Shown: piece by piece, positions 35,851 to 45,533 of the stretch
Numbering within the stretch: the stretch's first letter is position 1
Layout: the number at the start of each line of letters is the position of its first letter
From: Mortierella alpina
Taxonomy: Eukaryota; Mortierellomycota; Mortierellomycetes; Mortierellales; Mortierellaceae
Length of the DNA: 64,000 bases
Assembly: GCA_029449245.1 (NCBI GenBank)
Contig: JANATF010000003.1
Coordinates: forward strand, 1,426,001 to 1,490,000
Reading direction: 5' to 3'
Translations under genes and position numbers: made by a program
Notes under the pieces: model-generated
What the model saw: the letters and a program-made list of their open reading frames with translations, nothing else
Told to the model about the DNA's origin: nothing
Databases searched by the model: none

Positions 35851-37041
35851 TTATACGGCGGCATCAAAGATCTGAAGCTTAGTTGCTGTTATCGTCGCGG
35901 GGTCATCTTTGTCCATGACTCTATTCAACTCCCACATCATAGCTGTTGCTGCTGCCGCCACATTCATCGATTCTACTGCCGGGTTCATGGGAATCGAGAC
36001 CCTGATTGCGTTGCTGAGCAGTTTTTCCCGTGCCTTAGTCTCCAGCTCTTGATCGTGATCCACTCCACTGCCAGCAGCTATGGATCTCGATGTGACCCCA
36101 TGATGCTCGGAGCTCATCACCAGAGCTATCCTTTCAGGAACCTTGGAGCGTGGTAATGATGACGGCCAGTTCCACCACACAAGGTTGTGCCGGCTATAAC
36201 CACCTCCTTTCGACGATGATGCCGTCTTTCCTGCTTGATCTTGAATCCATCGTGGCATCATATCCGCCACCACAAGCGTAAATCCTCTGCTCTCCAAAAA
36301 CCGGTCCAGCTTCCTCCACCCACCGGTCTCGACAGGCCAGTCCAGACAAAGCGCCCTTGACGCCCGGACAACCTTGTTGTTGTAAGGGTCCACTGTTCCT
36401 GGGGTGTGCCATGCTGCATCCCAGAAGAGAGCTTTTGCCGATCGTATGACTAGGCCCATATTACCAGGATCCGAAATCTTGTCAAGAACAAGAAGCCGCT
36501 TGATCTCGTTGAGCCCTGCCAATGTCTGTGGGCTGGAGGGGGATGTTGCAGTAGATGTTGGATTTGAGGAAAAGAGGTGCCTGAAATCTGGTATAGCCAC
36601 CTCTGCAAACACCTCGTGGTCTGATGTTGGAGAGTCTGTACCTAATATTCTTGTTGTGATGCTTCGTGATACAGCTACATACTGATCTGCGATATATCTC
36701 TGCGGGCGGTTGTGCCCATCTATCTGCTGCTTCTCGGTGGCCTCTTGATCCCTGGCCATTCCTTCTCGTCCTGCTGATGCCGAGGCGCTGTCTCGTTGCA
36801 CGCTCGTAACGATGTCGAGAGCAGGAGCCCTAATCGGAAGGTTGTGCTCGTCAAAGGTGATCCCGATCGTGCGTAGTCTGTGACCCTTGGACGCCAGCTC
36901 CTGGAGGGTCTTGATCCCCTGCACCACAACATGGCGTTCCTCCTGCCGTACGTCCTTTGAGGTGCGCAGTCGCTCCAGCCGGCGGAGGAGTTGGTTCTTT
37001 GTGGCCGTGATGCGGAGGAATCGAGAAGGGAGGCTGTTCAT
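35851..37041 (-). CDS. SpoU/TrmH-family rRNA 2'-O-methyltransferase, probably mitochondrial
   Basis: Transfers a methyl group from S-adenosylmethionine to a ribose 2'-OH, most likely in mitochondrial large-subunit rRNA (MRM family). A single exon of 396 codons. The N-terminus MNSLPSRFLRITATKNQLLRRLERL is basic and could target mitochondria, then forms the substrate-binding domain (RHVVVQGIKTLQEL). SPOUT knot motifs: 1, DKISDPGNMGLVIRSAKAL; 2, RIALVMSSEHHGV; 3, IPMNPAVESMNVAAAATAMM. The frame is open further upstream to 37509, but that stretch lies across the boundary of the neighbouring transposon and has no family match, so the start at 37041 is preferred. That boundary is only 38 bp upstream, so the native promoter was probably displaced. 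A (TG)n run follows the stop at about 35838. Confidence 0.88.
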   Translation of the reverse strand: MNSLPSRFLRITATKNQLLRRLERLRTSKDVRQEERHVVVQGIKTLQELASKGHRLRTIGITFDEHNLPIRAPALDIVTSVQRDSASASAGREGMARDQEATEKQQIDGHNRPQRYIADQYVAVSRSITTRILGTDSPTSDHEVFAEVAIPDFRHLFSSNPTSTATSPSSPQTLAGLNEIKRLLVLDKISDPGNMGLVIRSAKALFWDAAWHTPGTVDPYNNKVVRASRALCLDWPVETGGWRKLDRFLESRGFTLVVADMMPRWIQDQAGKTASSSKGGGYSRHNLVWWNWPSSLPRSKVPERIALVMSSEHHGVTSRSIAAGSGVDHDQELETKAREKLLSNAIRVSIPMNPAVESMNVAAAATAMMWELNRVMDKDDPATITATKLQIFDAAV

Positions 37042-37076
37042 TCTTCGGGATCGCCACGAACTGTGAGGAATGGGAG

Positions 37077-37078
37077 TA
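37077..37078. repeat. TA dinucleotide, left target site copy
   Basis: TA directly outside the left inverted repeat, matched by TA at 42212-42213 outside the right one. Typical of Tc1/mariner-type insertion. Confidence 0.7.
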
Positions 37079-37101
37079 CAGTCGACTCTCTTTAAAGGAA
37101 A
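37079..37101 (+). repeat. Left terminal inverted repeat
   Basis: 23 bp starting CAGTCGACTCTC; 22 of 23 bases match the reverse complement of 42189-42211. Confidence 0.85.
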
Positions 37102-37570
37102 CGTGGATGTCTCCTTATACAGCCCACAAAACGTCACGGGATAGCCCCCTAGTACCTTGCAGTTTTCCTGTACGTCTGGCAGGGATCTAGCGTCAATATA
37201 AAAAGAAAAAAGAAAACCTACCCTACAGTTTTTGTAGTGATGGCATTGACAGATATAACATGTCCTGACGAAGCGAACCGAGGAAGACTGTGGTAGACCA
37301 TGATCAAGGTCGCCGTGGAGACTCGTAACAACAGATCTTCGGTGCAGCGTCGACTTTTTGAGCATGCATATTATGAGAGCGAGGGTATCCAGACGGCAAT
37401 GAGAGGAGTATGATGGATGAGGTTGAGGGCAACGGTAGGCTTTGAGGCTGTGTCCACAGAACAGAAGCCAGGGGTGGCTTGCCTCCCAAGTGATCGGCAG
37501 TATATCCAAGTAATTTTTTAGACTCTATCGCCAACCTCTCTTCTTGACCAGAACTCCACGCGCTGTCTCT

Positions 37571-37690
37571 TTGAGCACCTCTCTCTATCCGCGTACCGTA
37601 CTTTGCCTCTTTAAGCACCTCTCTCTTTCCGCGTACCGTACTTTTCCTCCTTGAGCACCTCTCTCTTTCCGCATACCGTACTTTGCCTGA
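37571..37690 (+). repeat. Three 40-bp tandem repeats upstream of the fusion gene
   Basis: Three consecutive 40-bp units (37571, 37611, 37651), each containing GAGCACCTCTCTCT or AAGCACCTCTCTCT and CCGTACTTT. They differ at only a few positions. They are about 250 bp upstream of the ATG, inside the element near its left end. They may be regulatory or subterminal transposase-binding repeats; function not shown by the sequence. Confidence 0.85.
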
Positions 37691-37934
37691 CGACCAGAGC
37701 TCCCCTCCCAAAGTCCTCTTCGGCGCCACAGCCCTCTGTCAGCCTGGCCCCTTACATCTCTTTTCATCTTCACCAAGGGGTTTATTTCCATCTTCGCATC
37801 CTCTGTTGCAGCATACATCTTGTTCGCATATATCAACCCTTGCTTTCCTTCACCCAGCAGTAGCAGTACACTATATCACATCGCGCCTTCTTCGACTAGT
37901 CTTCAACCATCCCAGGAGGATCACCGCTACCAAT

Positions 37935-40900
37935 ATGGGCGTAACAGGCCTTTGGCAGAAACTCAAAAGCAAGGGACTCGATCCCCAGTCCATCTCACCC
38001 TCGGCTCTGGAGGACGTCTTTTACGATGTGGACCTACAAGGGTGTTTTTTCTCCGTCTTGAAGACCATGTTTGAGGAGAGCTACGACAAACCAGGAGCTG
38101 CCTATCGCGTCGGTCACCGACTCGCGCACAAAATAAAGGCCACGTTTGGAGAGGCAGCTCTGCGGTTGCATGTGGATGGAGGGCCTGCAGAAGAAAAAGC
38201 CTATGCCACCGCCAAGAGATCCAACACGAGGAGGGCTGATCAAGTGGTCTTGGACAAGGAGCTGACGAAGATGAAGGAGAAGTCGGAGCAAGGGAAGTGG
38301 ACCTGTGCCACGACGATGGAGGTGATTAGCCGCAGCATCAGCAAGATGTTTGTCCTCACAGCAGCGGACAAGGCGGGACTGCGGGATGGCCTCGAGGCTG
38401 GTGGCGTCAGAGTCTGCCTCTGTGAGACGGAAGCAGACGTGTGCATTGCTCGGGGGCCCGACCAAGCAAGTGCCGATGGTTGTCGCCGTCAGAGAGTCGC
38501 GGTCTCTGTAGACAGTGACCTCTTGATCTACGACAGCATCACGGCGGTTCTCAGGCCCATGCCAAGGCAGAGTGGATACGGTCTCTACCTGAAGCCAGAC
38601 GTGCTCCATGCGCTCGACTTTCCGACCTCACGGCATTTACTTCTGTACGGGATCATCAGCGAGAATGATTATGGTCGGAACGTGGAGCAACTTGGACTTG
38701 CAAGAAACGCAGACATAATCAGGACACTACCCTCTGAGGACCTTGCTGATATGCTGGCGTCGTACTCACGAAAAGCATCAACTGCCACCGGAGAGGCCAT
38801 CGATCCGCACCGCTTCCACCTCGCACACAAAGTCTTTGGGGACCATAAGCAGCGCCTTCTTGACGGTCCAAGCCTCACCAACGACGTATACAGATCATAT
38901 CGACAACGGTTCGACCAGTTGAAGAACTTGAGGCTAACAACAAAACCAGGCCCGTCAACAAGGTAATGACTTCAGCAAAGTTGCAGATCAACGCTACTAT
39001 GATTTGCGACTTATAATAACCGAGATTAACATGTCGCTTTTGTCCTTACACTGCTAGGCCCTCCTTCTATGTTGCTCGTGGTTCGACCAGAAACCAATTT
39101 CGTCCAACTTTTGCATCAAAAGAGTCGATCTTGGCCGGTACGCGTTACAAGGATATAAGCACTGCAAAACCTCGCAGCCAAGAGCTGCCCAAGCAGGCAC
39201 AGGTACAACGGAAGCGCCCGCCAGCGGCCAAGAAGGAGGTTAAGAAGAAAAAAAGAGAAGGACGAGCCAGGGTCAAGCCCAAGACGGATGCAAAGCGGAA
39301 TGTCAAAGATGCAACAAGACAGGACCGCGACCTTCGCAGGAAACACCCGACAAAAACACTGTGTATCGGATCTGTTGCGGGCTGTTTGAGGAAGCAGGGA
39401 CACGGCGACGCTGTCAGCAGCATGCATTCGCAATTAAGGACAGCAGTGGAGTTGCTCAATCTAGTCCAGGTCTACGCATATTGGGCGTGCGCTATCTACA
39501 TCACTGCCATCTTGGATGGCTGCGGCACTACCTTTAGTTCTGCGCCTCCCGCACCTTCGGCATCTACTCCTATCTCCTCGGCTCCCTCTGCACCTTCGGT
39601 ATCCTTTGCATCAGTATCAGTATTACCAGCATCTTCGGCGACTTCAACTTCATCATTATTTTCGGCATCGTCAGTAGCTTCAGCATCATCAGCCTCCGCA
39701 GAATCTCGGACACCTGCACCAACAACGCCGTTGAGGGCCACTGTTGCCTCGTGGATCCCCACCAGTGCAGCGGATAGACGGAGACTGTTGGATGAGATAA
39801 TCGACAGCAAGGACTTCATTTACGCCTTGGCATCTCGTCTCTACTACGGAGTCATAAAGGAGACAGAGGAGGAAGAGTTCTCCACACCCCAAAAAGCAAG
39901 TGAGGCGGCCGACCTCGCATACTATCTTTTTCGTCGCGCCACCAAGCTGCCACCTCTCAACAACCACCAGTCTAGGACCGCGCCAGATGCTAGAACGCAG
40001 GGGATGGCATTCCGAGACATGTCCGCCATGTCCATGGTGTCGGTTCAAGCATCAATGAGATCGCATTATCGCAATGCCGATGTAAGTTTTTTTTGTCAGC
40101 GACGGAAAAATGAGTGTGGTTTATCATCATTTCCTAGCAAAAAGTTGTCCACATCCATAGCTCGGTGAAAAGAACGAGGACAAGGACAAGAGCGACATTG
40201 AATTCTTTTTTGAGAAGAATGGGCTGGCCGGTAGCTACGCCGATTTCCCCAAAGCTTCCCTCAAGCAAGGATTCATATGTCTGTCTGAGTCAACCCTCAT
40301 TGACATTTTTTGGGCACATCCGGCCACCAAAACCTTCACCCAGCACATCCTCAGCGCGCTCGGACAAGAGGGCAGTACCAAAAAAGCTGCTAAAGAGTTC
40401 GTGCTTCATCACAAGGCACTATTTATCAACGAACTCTTTGGTCATGGTCAATTCCGGCACGCTTCCCTTCAGGAAGACCAACTTGCGACTCACTACAAGC
40501 TGAAAGGGACAGTCGTGACAAACGGCCATGTTTTGAACATGTTGGCTTATGATACAAAATATCATCGTCCAACAGCGGCCCGAGAGGAACGAAGGAAAGG
40601 TCGAACCGATATTCGAGTCGAGTTCTGGGAGCTGGAGGGCGAAGGCGAGGAGGACGACACGTCCGACCAAGATGACATTACCGATACTGTTCAGCAACTC
40701 ACGATCCAGGCTCCGTTTCTCGACGACGACGACGACGACATGGAGGAGGGTTCATCCAACACTCAGCTGCGTCATGAAGCAGCAGCGTCGAGCATGGCTC
40801 ATGTTTCAGGGCCGGGCACTTCAGCGCGCCAAGTGAATTGGAAGCAGAGGTCCAAGTTGCTGCAGAATGTGGAGACTGTGTACCAAAGGCCCGAGGACTG

Positions 40901-41974
40901 CCCGCCCGCCAATGACACCATTGTCCTTGGTGCTGACCCCGGGGAGATTAACGCCCTCGTCGTCGCCAAGCTGGACCCACGCAACGGTCAGAAACGTCAT
41001 GTGGTCAAGATAACAAGGAAGTTCCTGTCGGCCCCTTACGTCAAATTCAGGCGACTGCTTGAGTCCAGGAAAGAGGTGACAGGCATTCAGGATCTGGAAT
41101 CAAGTATCCCTCCTTTCTCACGCGCAACACTTGCTCAGTACTTCACGTACATGACCGGCGCCAGCACTACCGCAAACAGCACCAGCAGCGCTAGCACCGG
41201 CACCATTCGATCTGTTTTCGACAGCATCGTCACTTTTTACCAGGAAACTTGGTTCTTGAAAAAGAGCTGGGCGTCGCGACAAGCACAAGTCAGTTGTATT
41301 GACCTAGCCATCAAAGGCATCCTGAGAATGGTCGGGCAGAACGAGAGCAACAAGTACGATTCAGATGGGCAGCCAGTCGTGCTCTGTGTTGGTCTCGCAA
41401 CATTCAACAGTCAAACTGGGATGCCATCAAAGCATTCGGTACTGGAGGCAAGGCTGGTCAAGAAGGTGAGAACATATTTTGAGTGTGCAGACCGCAGCAT
41501 CATACCACAGGTTTCCAACGCATCTATTTTTTGCATTCGTTGTTCACCTCTTAGTTGAAGGGTTTGGGATACCCAGTGGTTGGCTGTCACGAATATTTTA
41601 CCTCGGCCAAGTGTCCCCGACCAGCGTGTAACACTTTCCTGCGCAACGTCGGACGGACTCGCTCTCGCTACTGTCCTACTTGTCGAATGCACTTTGACCG
41701 AGACGCGGTGGGTAGCGAGAACATTGGCCGGATTTGCCAAGCACAGCTGGAAAGGCAAGAGCGCCCTTCAAAGTTCATGCCAGCGCCGAGACCAGTGTCT
41801 TTCCCACCGCCACCACTGCGCATGGACTGTCTTCCGCTACTTGAGGATCAACCTCCGCCGCACTGTACGTTTTCAGCTCTCCACCAAGGGAAGGAGAGGC
41901 TTGGAAGGAGCAAGAGGCCTGCAGGGGATGTGCTGGAAGACGCGGGATCGCCCAAGGTTCCTCGCCAGCAGTAA
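37935..41974 (+). CDS. XPG/FEN1-type nuclease fused to a Fanzor (TnpB-like) RuvC nuclease
   Basis: Four exons (37935-38962, 39058-40081, 40161-41465, 41555-41974) join in frame to 1258 codons. The start is set by the XPG/FEN1 N-terminus MGVTGLWQKL. Residues 1-260 carry the XPG active-site set: D33 (DVDLQG), D81 (LHVDGGPAEEKAYATAKR), E164 and E166 (CETEAD), D193 and D195 (SVDSDLLIYD), D245 (SENDYG). A basic linker (about 365-410) and a Ser/Ala-rich segment follow. Residues 930-1180 look like the TnpB/Fanzor nuclease: RuvC-I D943 (VLGADPGEINALVV), RuvC-II E1132 (GCHEYFTSAKCP), a four-Cys zinc finger (C1139, C1144, C1159, C1162) and RuvC-III D1169 (FDRDAVGSENI). The fold of residues 410-930 is not recognised. 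Predicted roles are a structure-specific flap-type nuclease plus an RNA-guided nuclease. Activity and RNA guidance are inferred only. It is the sole gene of the TIR element. Confidence 0.85.
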
Positions 41975-42188
41975 ACATTCAATGGGGTCGAAACCCCATA
42001 ACAAATTTGTAAGTGACATTGAAGCTGCATGCTCTGTTTGCTTGAAATCAGCTGTGTAGGCTATGGTTCTGACACTTTGCCTTGTTGCAGACGGTCCTCC
42101 TTCGTCTACCTTCAAAAGTAGATAAGGCAAGTGTCGCTATGTGTTGTGCAATGTCTCTGAGACGTGTGTCAAACGTTAACTTTATCCA
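41975..42188 (+). other. 3' region of the element, candidate guide-RNA (omega/fRNA) locus
   Basis: 214 bp between the stop codon of the fusion gene and the right inverted repeat. In TnpB and characterised Fanzor loci the guide RNA scaffold is encoded at this place, ending at the transposon edge. I see no decisive secondary structure by eye, so this is placement by analogy only. Confidence 0.3.
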
Positions 42189-42211
42189 TTTCCTTTATAG
42201 AGAGTCGACTG
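42189..42211 (-). repeat. Right terminal inverted repeat
   Basis: Reverse complement begins CAGTCGACTCTCTATAAAGG and matches the left end at 22 of 23 positions. Followed by TA at 42212-42213. Confidence 0.85.
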
Positions 42212-42357
42212 TATGGGACAAGAGAACTTTATGTCACGGGATATACGGAGGCTTGCTTTGGCTGAGGGTCTTGGCCCCATACAAGTTGCCCAATCAAAGC
42301 CAATGCGCTCCTGCAAGCTCCCTGGCCCCCTTTGCTCCAGCCCCCAGTCCATGCCCA

Positions 42358-43077
42358 ATGCACACTCCACCCGCTCAGGAAGCATCTGCATCCCTACCAG
42401 CTCGTGAATACGAATGCGCCGCATGCAAGCAGCCAGGCCATAGACGGTCCACCCATCGAACATGTCCCATGAACCCGAAGCGCAAAGCTGCTGCTGCCGC
42501 TCTCACGTCAGCCTCGGCCTCGGTTCCTGCCTCTGTCGCTGTCCCAGTGCCTGCCTCTATTCCTGCTCCTGATCCAAACTCTGTGCCTGCCTCTGTGCCT
42601 GATCCTGATCCAGCCACACCGGCTCTGGAGACACCCGCTCCTGAGACTCAAGCCCGCTCTATACACCAGCTTCAGGCCACCGCGATCAGCCCAGAGGCGC
42701 CACCTCACTTTGACAAGAAGGAGGATATGTCTGAACAAGTTGGTCTCACACCTGAGCGAGACGATATTCAGGACACTCCATCGGAACATGTGGGTCTATC
42801 AGGGACTGACACAGCACCTGCTCGCAGTCTCTCCCCAGTCCCTACACCGTCCGGTGAAGCCACAGGAACTACGTCCACAGAGCCAACAGCCACACTTGCT
42901 AATAGCTCTGAGGCGATATTGGATGGTGTGGCTGAACCCGATACTGACGATCTATCGGATACCTCCAATCCGACAAAGAAACGCGTCGGACCTGACCAGC
43001 ACAGGGGTGGAATTAGAGGTGGAGGTGCTAAGCGGCGCTTCACCAATCCTAACCCCAGCCGTCGACGTGCAGGCTAA
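42358..43077 (+). CDS. Hypothetical protein with a zinc-knuckle-like motif
   Basis: About 239 codons from MHTPPAQEASAS. The frame is open further upstream, through the end of the TIR element, so the start is uncertain. It has one knuckle-like motif CAACKQPGHRRSTHRTCPMN near residues 20-40 (Cx2Cx3GHx5-7C type), seen in several fungal transposon-associated proteins. A basic patch and a long Pro/Ala/Ser/Thr-rich region with PVPASIPAPDP-like repeats follow, and it ends basic (HRGGIRGGGAKRRF). It may be the 3' remainder of a gene or transposon ORF cut by the insertion. Function unknown. It lies outside the TIR element, so it should not be assumed to belong to it. Confidence 0.4.
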   Translation: MHTPPAQEASASLPAREYECAACKQPGHRRSTHRTCPMNPKRKAAAAALTSASASVPASVAVPVPASIPAPDPNSVPASVPDPDPATPALETPAPETQARSIHQLQATAISPEAPPHFDKKEDMSEQVGLTPERDDIQDTPSEHVGLSGTDTAPARSLSPVPTPSGEATGTTSTEPTATLANSSEAILDGVAEPDTDDLSDTSNPTKKRVGPDQHRGGIRGGGAKRRFTNPNPSRRRAG

Positions 43078-44140
43078 CAGTTTTTCCTTGAACATCAATG
43101 AGTAATAAAGAAACAAAGGCAACTATTACATGATTCTAGCGATTGCTGAGATCTTCTAATACGGTTGGCACCGGTACCGTAGATTGTACGAAAGTCGTCG
43201 CCTGGTATCAGTATGGACGTCAACACCTCATTTGTAATGGTAGAAATAGACAGCATACGTCTCTGCCTGCTCGCAGCACCAAATCTAGGGCTATCAAATC
43301 TCGCGTGGTCTTTTTTGGTATTGGTGAAAGACCTAACTCCAGACCTTGCTCGGCTAGAAACGATAGCGATCTGCGATTAGACACACTATTTTGATGAGTT
43401 CTAGGCAGGCTCTGACGATGCTACACTCCACTTACCCCGAGGAGCGCCGTCTGATGGGACAAATGTCTCTTTTCTAGAAAGAAGCAGAGAGATACATAGA
43501 GAGAGATGGAGAGAAGGAGAGGAGGATAGATCTGTAAATTAGAGCGCGGAAAACAAAGGATTTGAAGGAAGGAAGCAAAATATGAAAGGTGGTTGTGTAT
43601 GACAATGTATGCACTTACCTTAGAACGGGCGAGTCCATTTCAAAGGGGGAGCGAAGGTGAAGAAAAAGTGCATCCTCAGACGACTGTGAATTTTTTAACA
43701 GCGGCCGGTCGCCGCCATACGGCACCATTGTCCTTTGATCACCAAACGTATCAGTTATGACAGCCAAAACCTCTCTATCTTTGCCTCTTCTCTGTGTCCG
43801 TCAACTCTTATCCAACGCGAGTTTGCTCACAGTGGTACTGATACTGTAATTCAAATCTGCATGAGAGGACAAACGACAGAATAAGTCCTCTTCATATACT
43901 ACTATTAACCTCATCCAGCCAAGCGGTCATGTCATTTTATCTTGCTGTTATGATATGAATGTGCATGCAAAGTGCAAAGAGGTTAGACAAACGTAAAGTG
44001 AGGTGACATTCATGTCGTGTTATCTTTTACGATCGCCTTCTTCATGCTCATAAAACCAAAAATATCATCGCTGAAAACCTCACAGATCCTTCCACAAACA
44101 ATCAATCAATCAATGATTACTCAAAACGGCAAAAAGAAAG
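43078..44140. other. Intergenic, no gene recognised
   Basis: An AGAGA-rich patch at about 43480-43540 and short frames only. Confidence 0.45.
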
Positions 44141-44212
44141 CTCCTTGGCGGGGAATTGAACCCCGGTCTTCCGCGTGACAGGCGGAGATACTAACCACTA
44201 TACTACCAGGGA
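44141..44212 (-). tRNA. tRNA-Asp (anticodon GTC)
   Basis: The minus strand reads as a 72-nt tRNA: D-arm region TAGTATAGTGGTTAGTAT, anticodon arm CCGCCTGTCACGCGG with GTC at the centre, T-arm CCGGGGTTCAATTCCCCG and discriminator G. A and B box promoters are intact and there is no intron. The acceptor stem TCCCTGG/CCAAGGA has a C:A mismatch at pair 4:69, where eukaryotic tRNA-Asp usually has a T:A pair. Confidence 0.93.
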
Positions 44213-45533
44213 TTTGTATTGCTTTGATTGGTTGAAATGATGGCTTATTTTGAAAGTCTAGTACCATTATCCATAATTTGCTTATTTCCTCGCATTTAAT
44301 ACTTTATTTCCCTGATTTTCTTTATTTCCTCCGTTTTATCTTATTTCCCATTCGTATTATGCCGTATTTCCTGGTCCTATCATATTTCTGGCTCTAACCG
44401 ACTTCTGACGAGCCTCTCCCCGACAACTCTCCGGTTACCGACGACCTTGGCGATTATTACGGTCTGGCCAGTCCTCGACCACTTGGTGCATGGTTGCTAC
44501 GTTGCGGTTTTACATGATAATGTGTCCGGCCTGTCCTTGACTACTTTTCCTATTCCTCAGACCGTGCCACAAGCATATGCAACTCGAAAGCTTTTCTAAG
44601 CTTCTTGTCTTCGGATTAGCACTACGCCCAGTCCTTCTCCCCGCATGCAACGCATGCAATCTTCAGTAAACTTTAAATATCAAAGACAGCGTGCTGAATG
44701 GTAGCCTCGGCGGCCTCGGTAAGAAGATCCCAAGAATGGTATTTTTCCGCTCGACCTCCAGTTCCCGTGACAGAACTTGTCTATAAAAAGTTTCATTTGG
44801 GGCTAACTATCACCATGGCTCGAGCGTTTGGTGGCATAGCTCTTGACGAACATAAGAGCTTTTGTTAGAAAATAGATATGTGAGGACTCTTTAAAAATAG
44901 TAAAACGTATGTATCTCCTGCGGCACGCGACAGAGTAATAAACCACTCTCACGGTGCCGTTTGGTCTGGATGTGATGATGACTGCGCTTTGAAGGCGGTG
45001 TCGTTTCTATGCAAGTTGAGGCCTCCGTGATAGCAGGGAAAATACCAACAACACTTCATTTCCCCTCTTGACAGAAATTTAACGGATCCATTAGTTCGCC
45101 TGGTATCAACCACAGAAGATAGCCAGTATTCTGAAAGTCCGTATTCGGCGCCCGCGGAAGAGGAACAGCCTCATGGCGGCTAGTTTGCGTGTCATACAAT
45201 GACCCCGAGTATGAGTGCTTAACGAGCAGCAAGTTCTAACAACAGCGCCTATGAGGGCGACGCATATTATTCCAGAGCTCCTTCATGATACATTAACTCA
45301 AATGACTGACACGCACAGATAGACAAGGCCCAGTTGAGGCTCTGCAAAACATCATACTTCACGAATGAGGAGAATCAATATAATGTTTGTCAAGTCGAAC
45401 GAGTATAATAGATATCTAGCGATACTACGACATGCAAGAGGAGAATACTTGTACGGTTAAAATCAAATAGACATGAATGTTCGCATATTAGGGCCATGCC
45501 AAAGGTGAAGATGGATGTCGTAATTACCTTCGT
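44213..45533. other. Intergenic, no gene recognised
   Basis: An imperfect array of TTATTTCC words lies at about 44280-44390. Otherwise nothing recognised. Confidence 0.45.

Larger units (their letters stand above)
37079..42211 (+). mobile_element. TIR element with TA target duplication carrying an XPG-Fanzor fusion gene
   Basis: A 5133-bp unit with 23-bp terminal inverted repeats: CAGTCGACTCTCTTTAAAGG... at the left and, on the opposite strand, CAGTCGACTCTCTATAAAGG... at the right, one mismatch at position 14. Both ends are flanked by TA. Such ends and TA flanks are typical of the Tc1/mariner superfamily. The only gene inside is the four-exon XPG/Fanzor fusion; no DDE/DDD transposase is seen, so mobility would need a transposase supplied elsewhere. 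Three 40-bp tandem repeats lie near the left end. Fanzor (eukaryotic TnpB) proteins are known as passengers of several eukaryotic transposon families, which fits. The element separates the methyltransferase gene from its upstream region. Confidence 0.8.

Noticed and set aside
37304-37729. Minus-strand ORF with repeats of RYAERERCS type
   Set aside because: It is the 40-bp tandem repeat read in another frame, and it lies in the leader of the fusion gene.
37133-42243. 11-bp word GTCACGGGATA at 37133 (inside the left end) and 42233 (outside the right end)
   Set aside because: Direct orientation and on different sides of the TIR boundary; probably chance or an older repeat, not a better element boundary.
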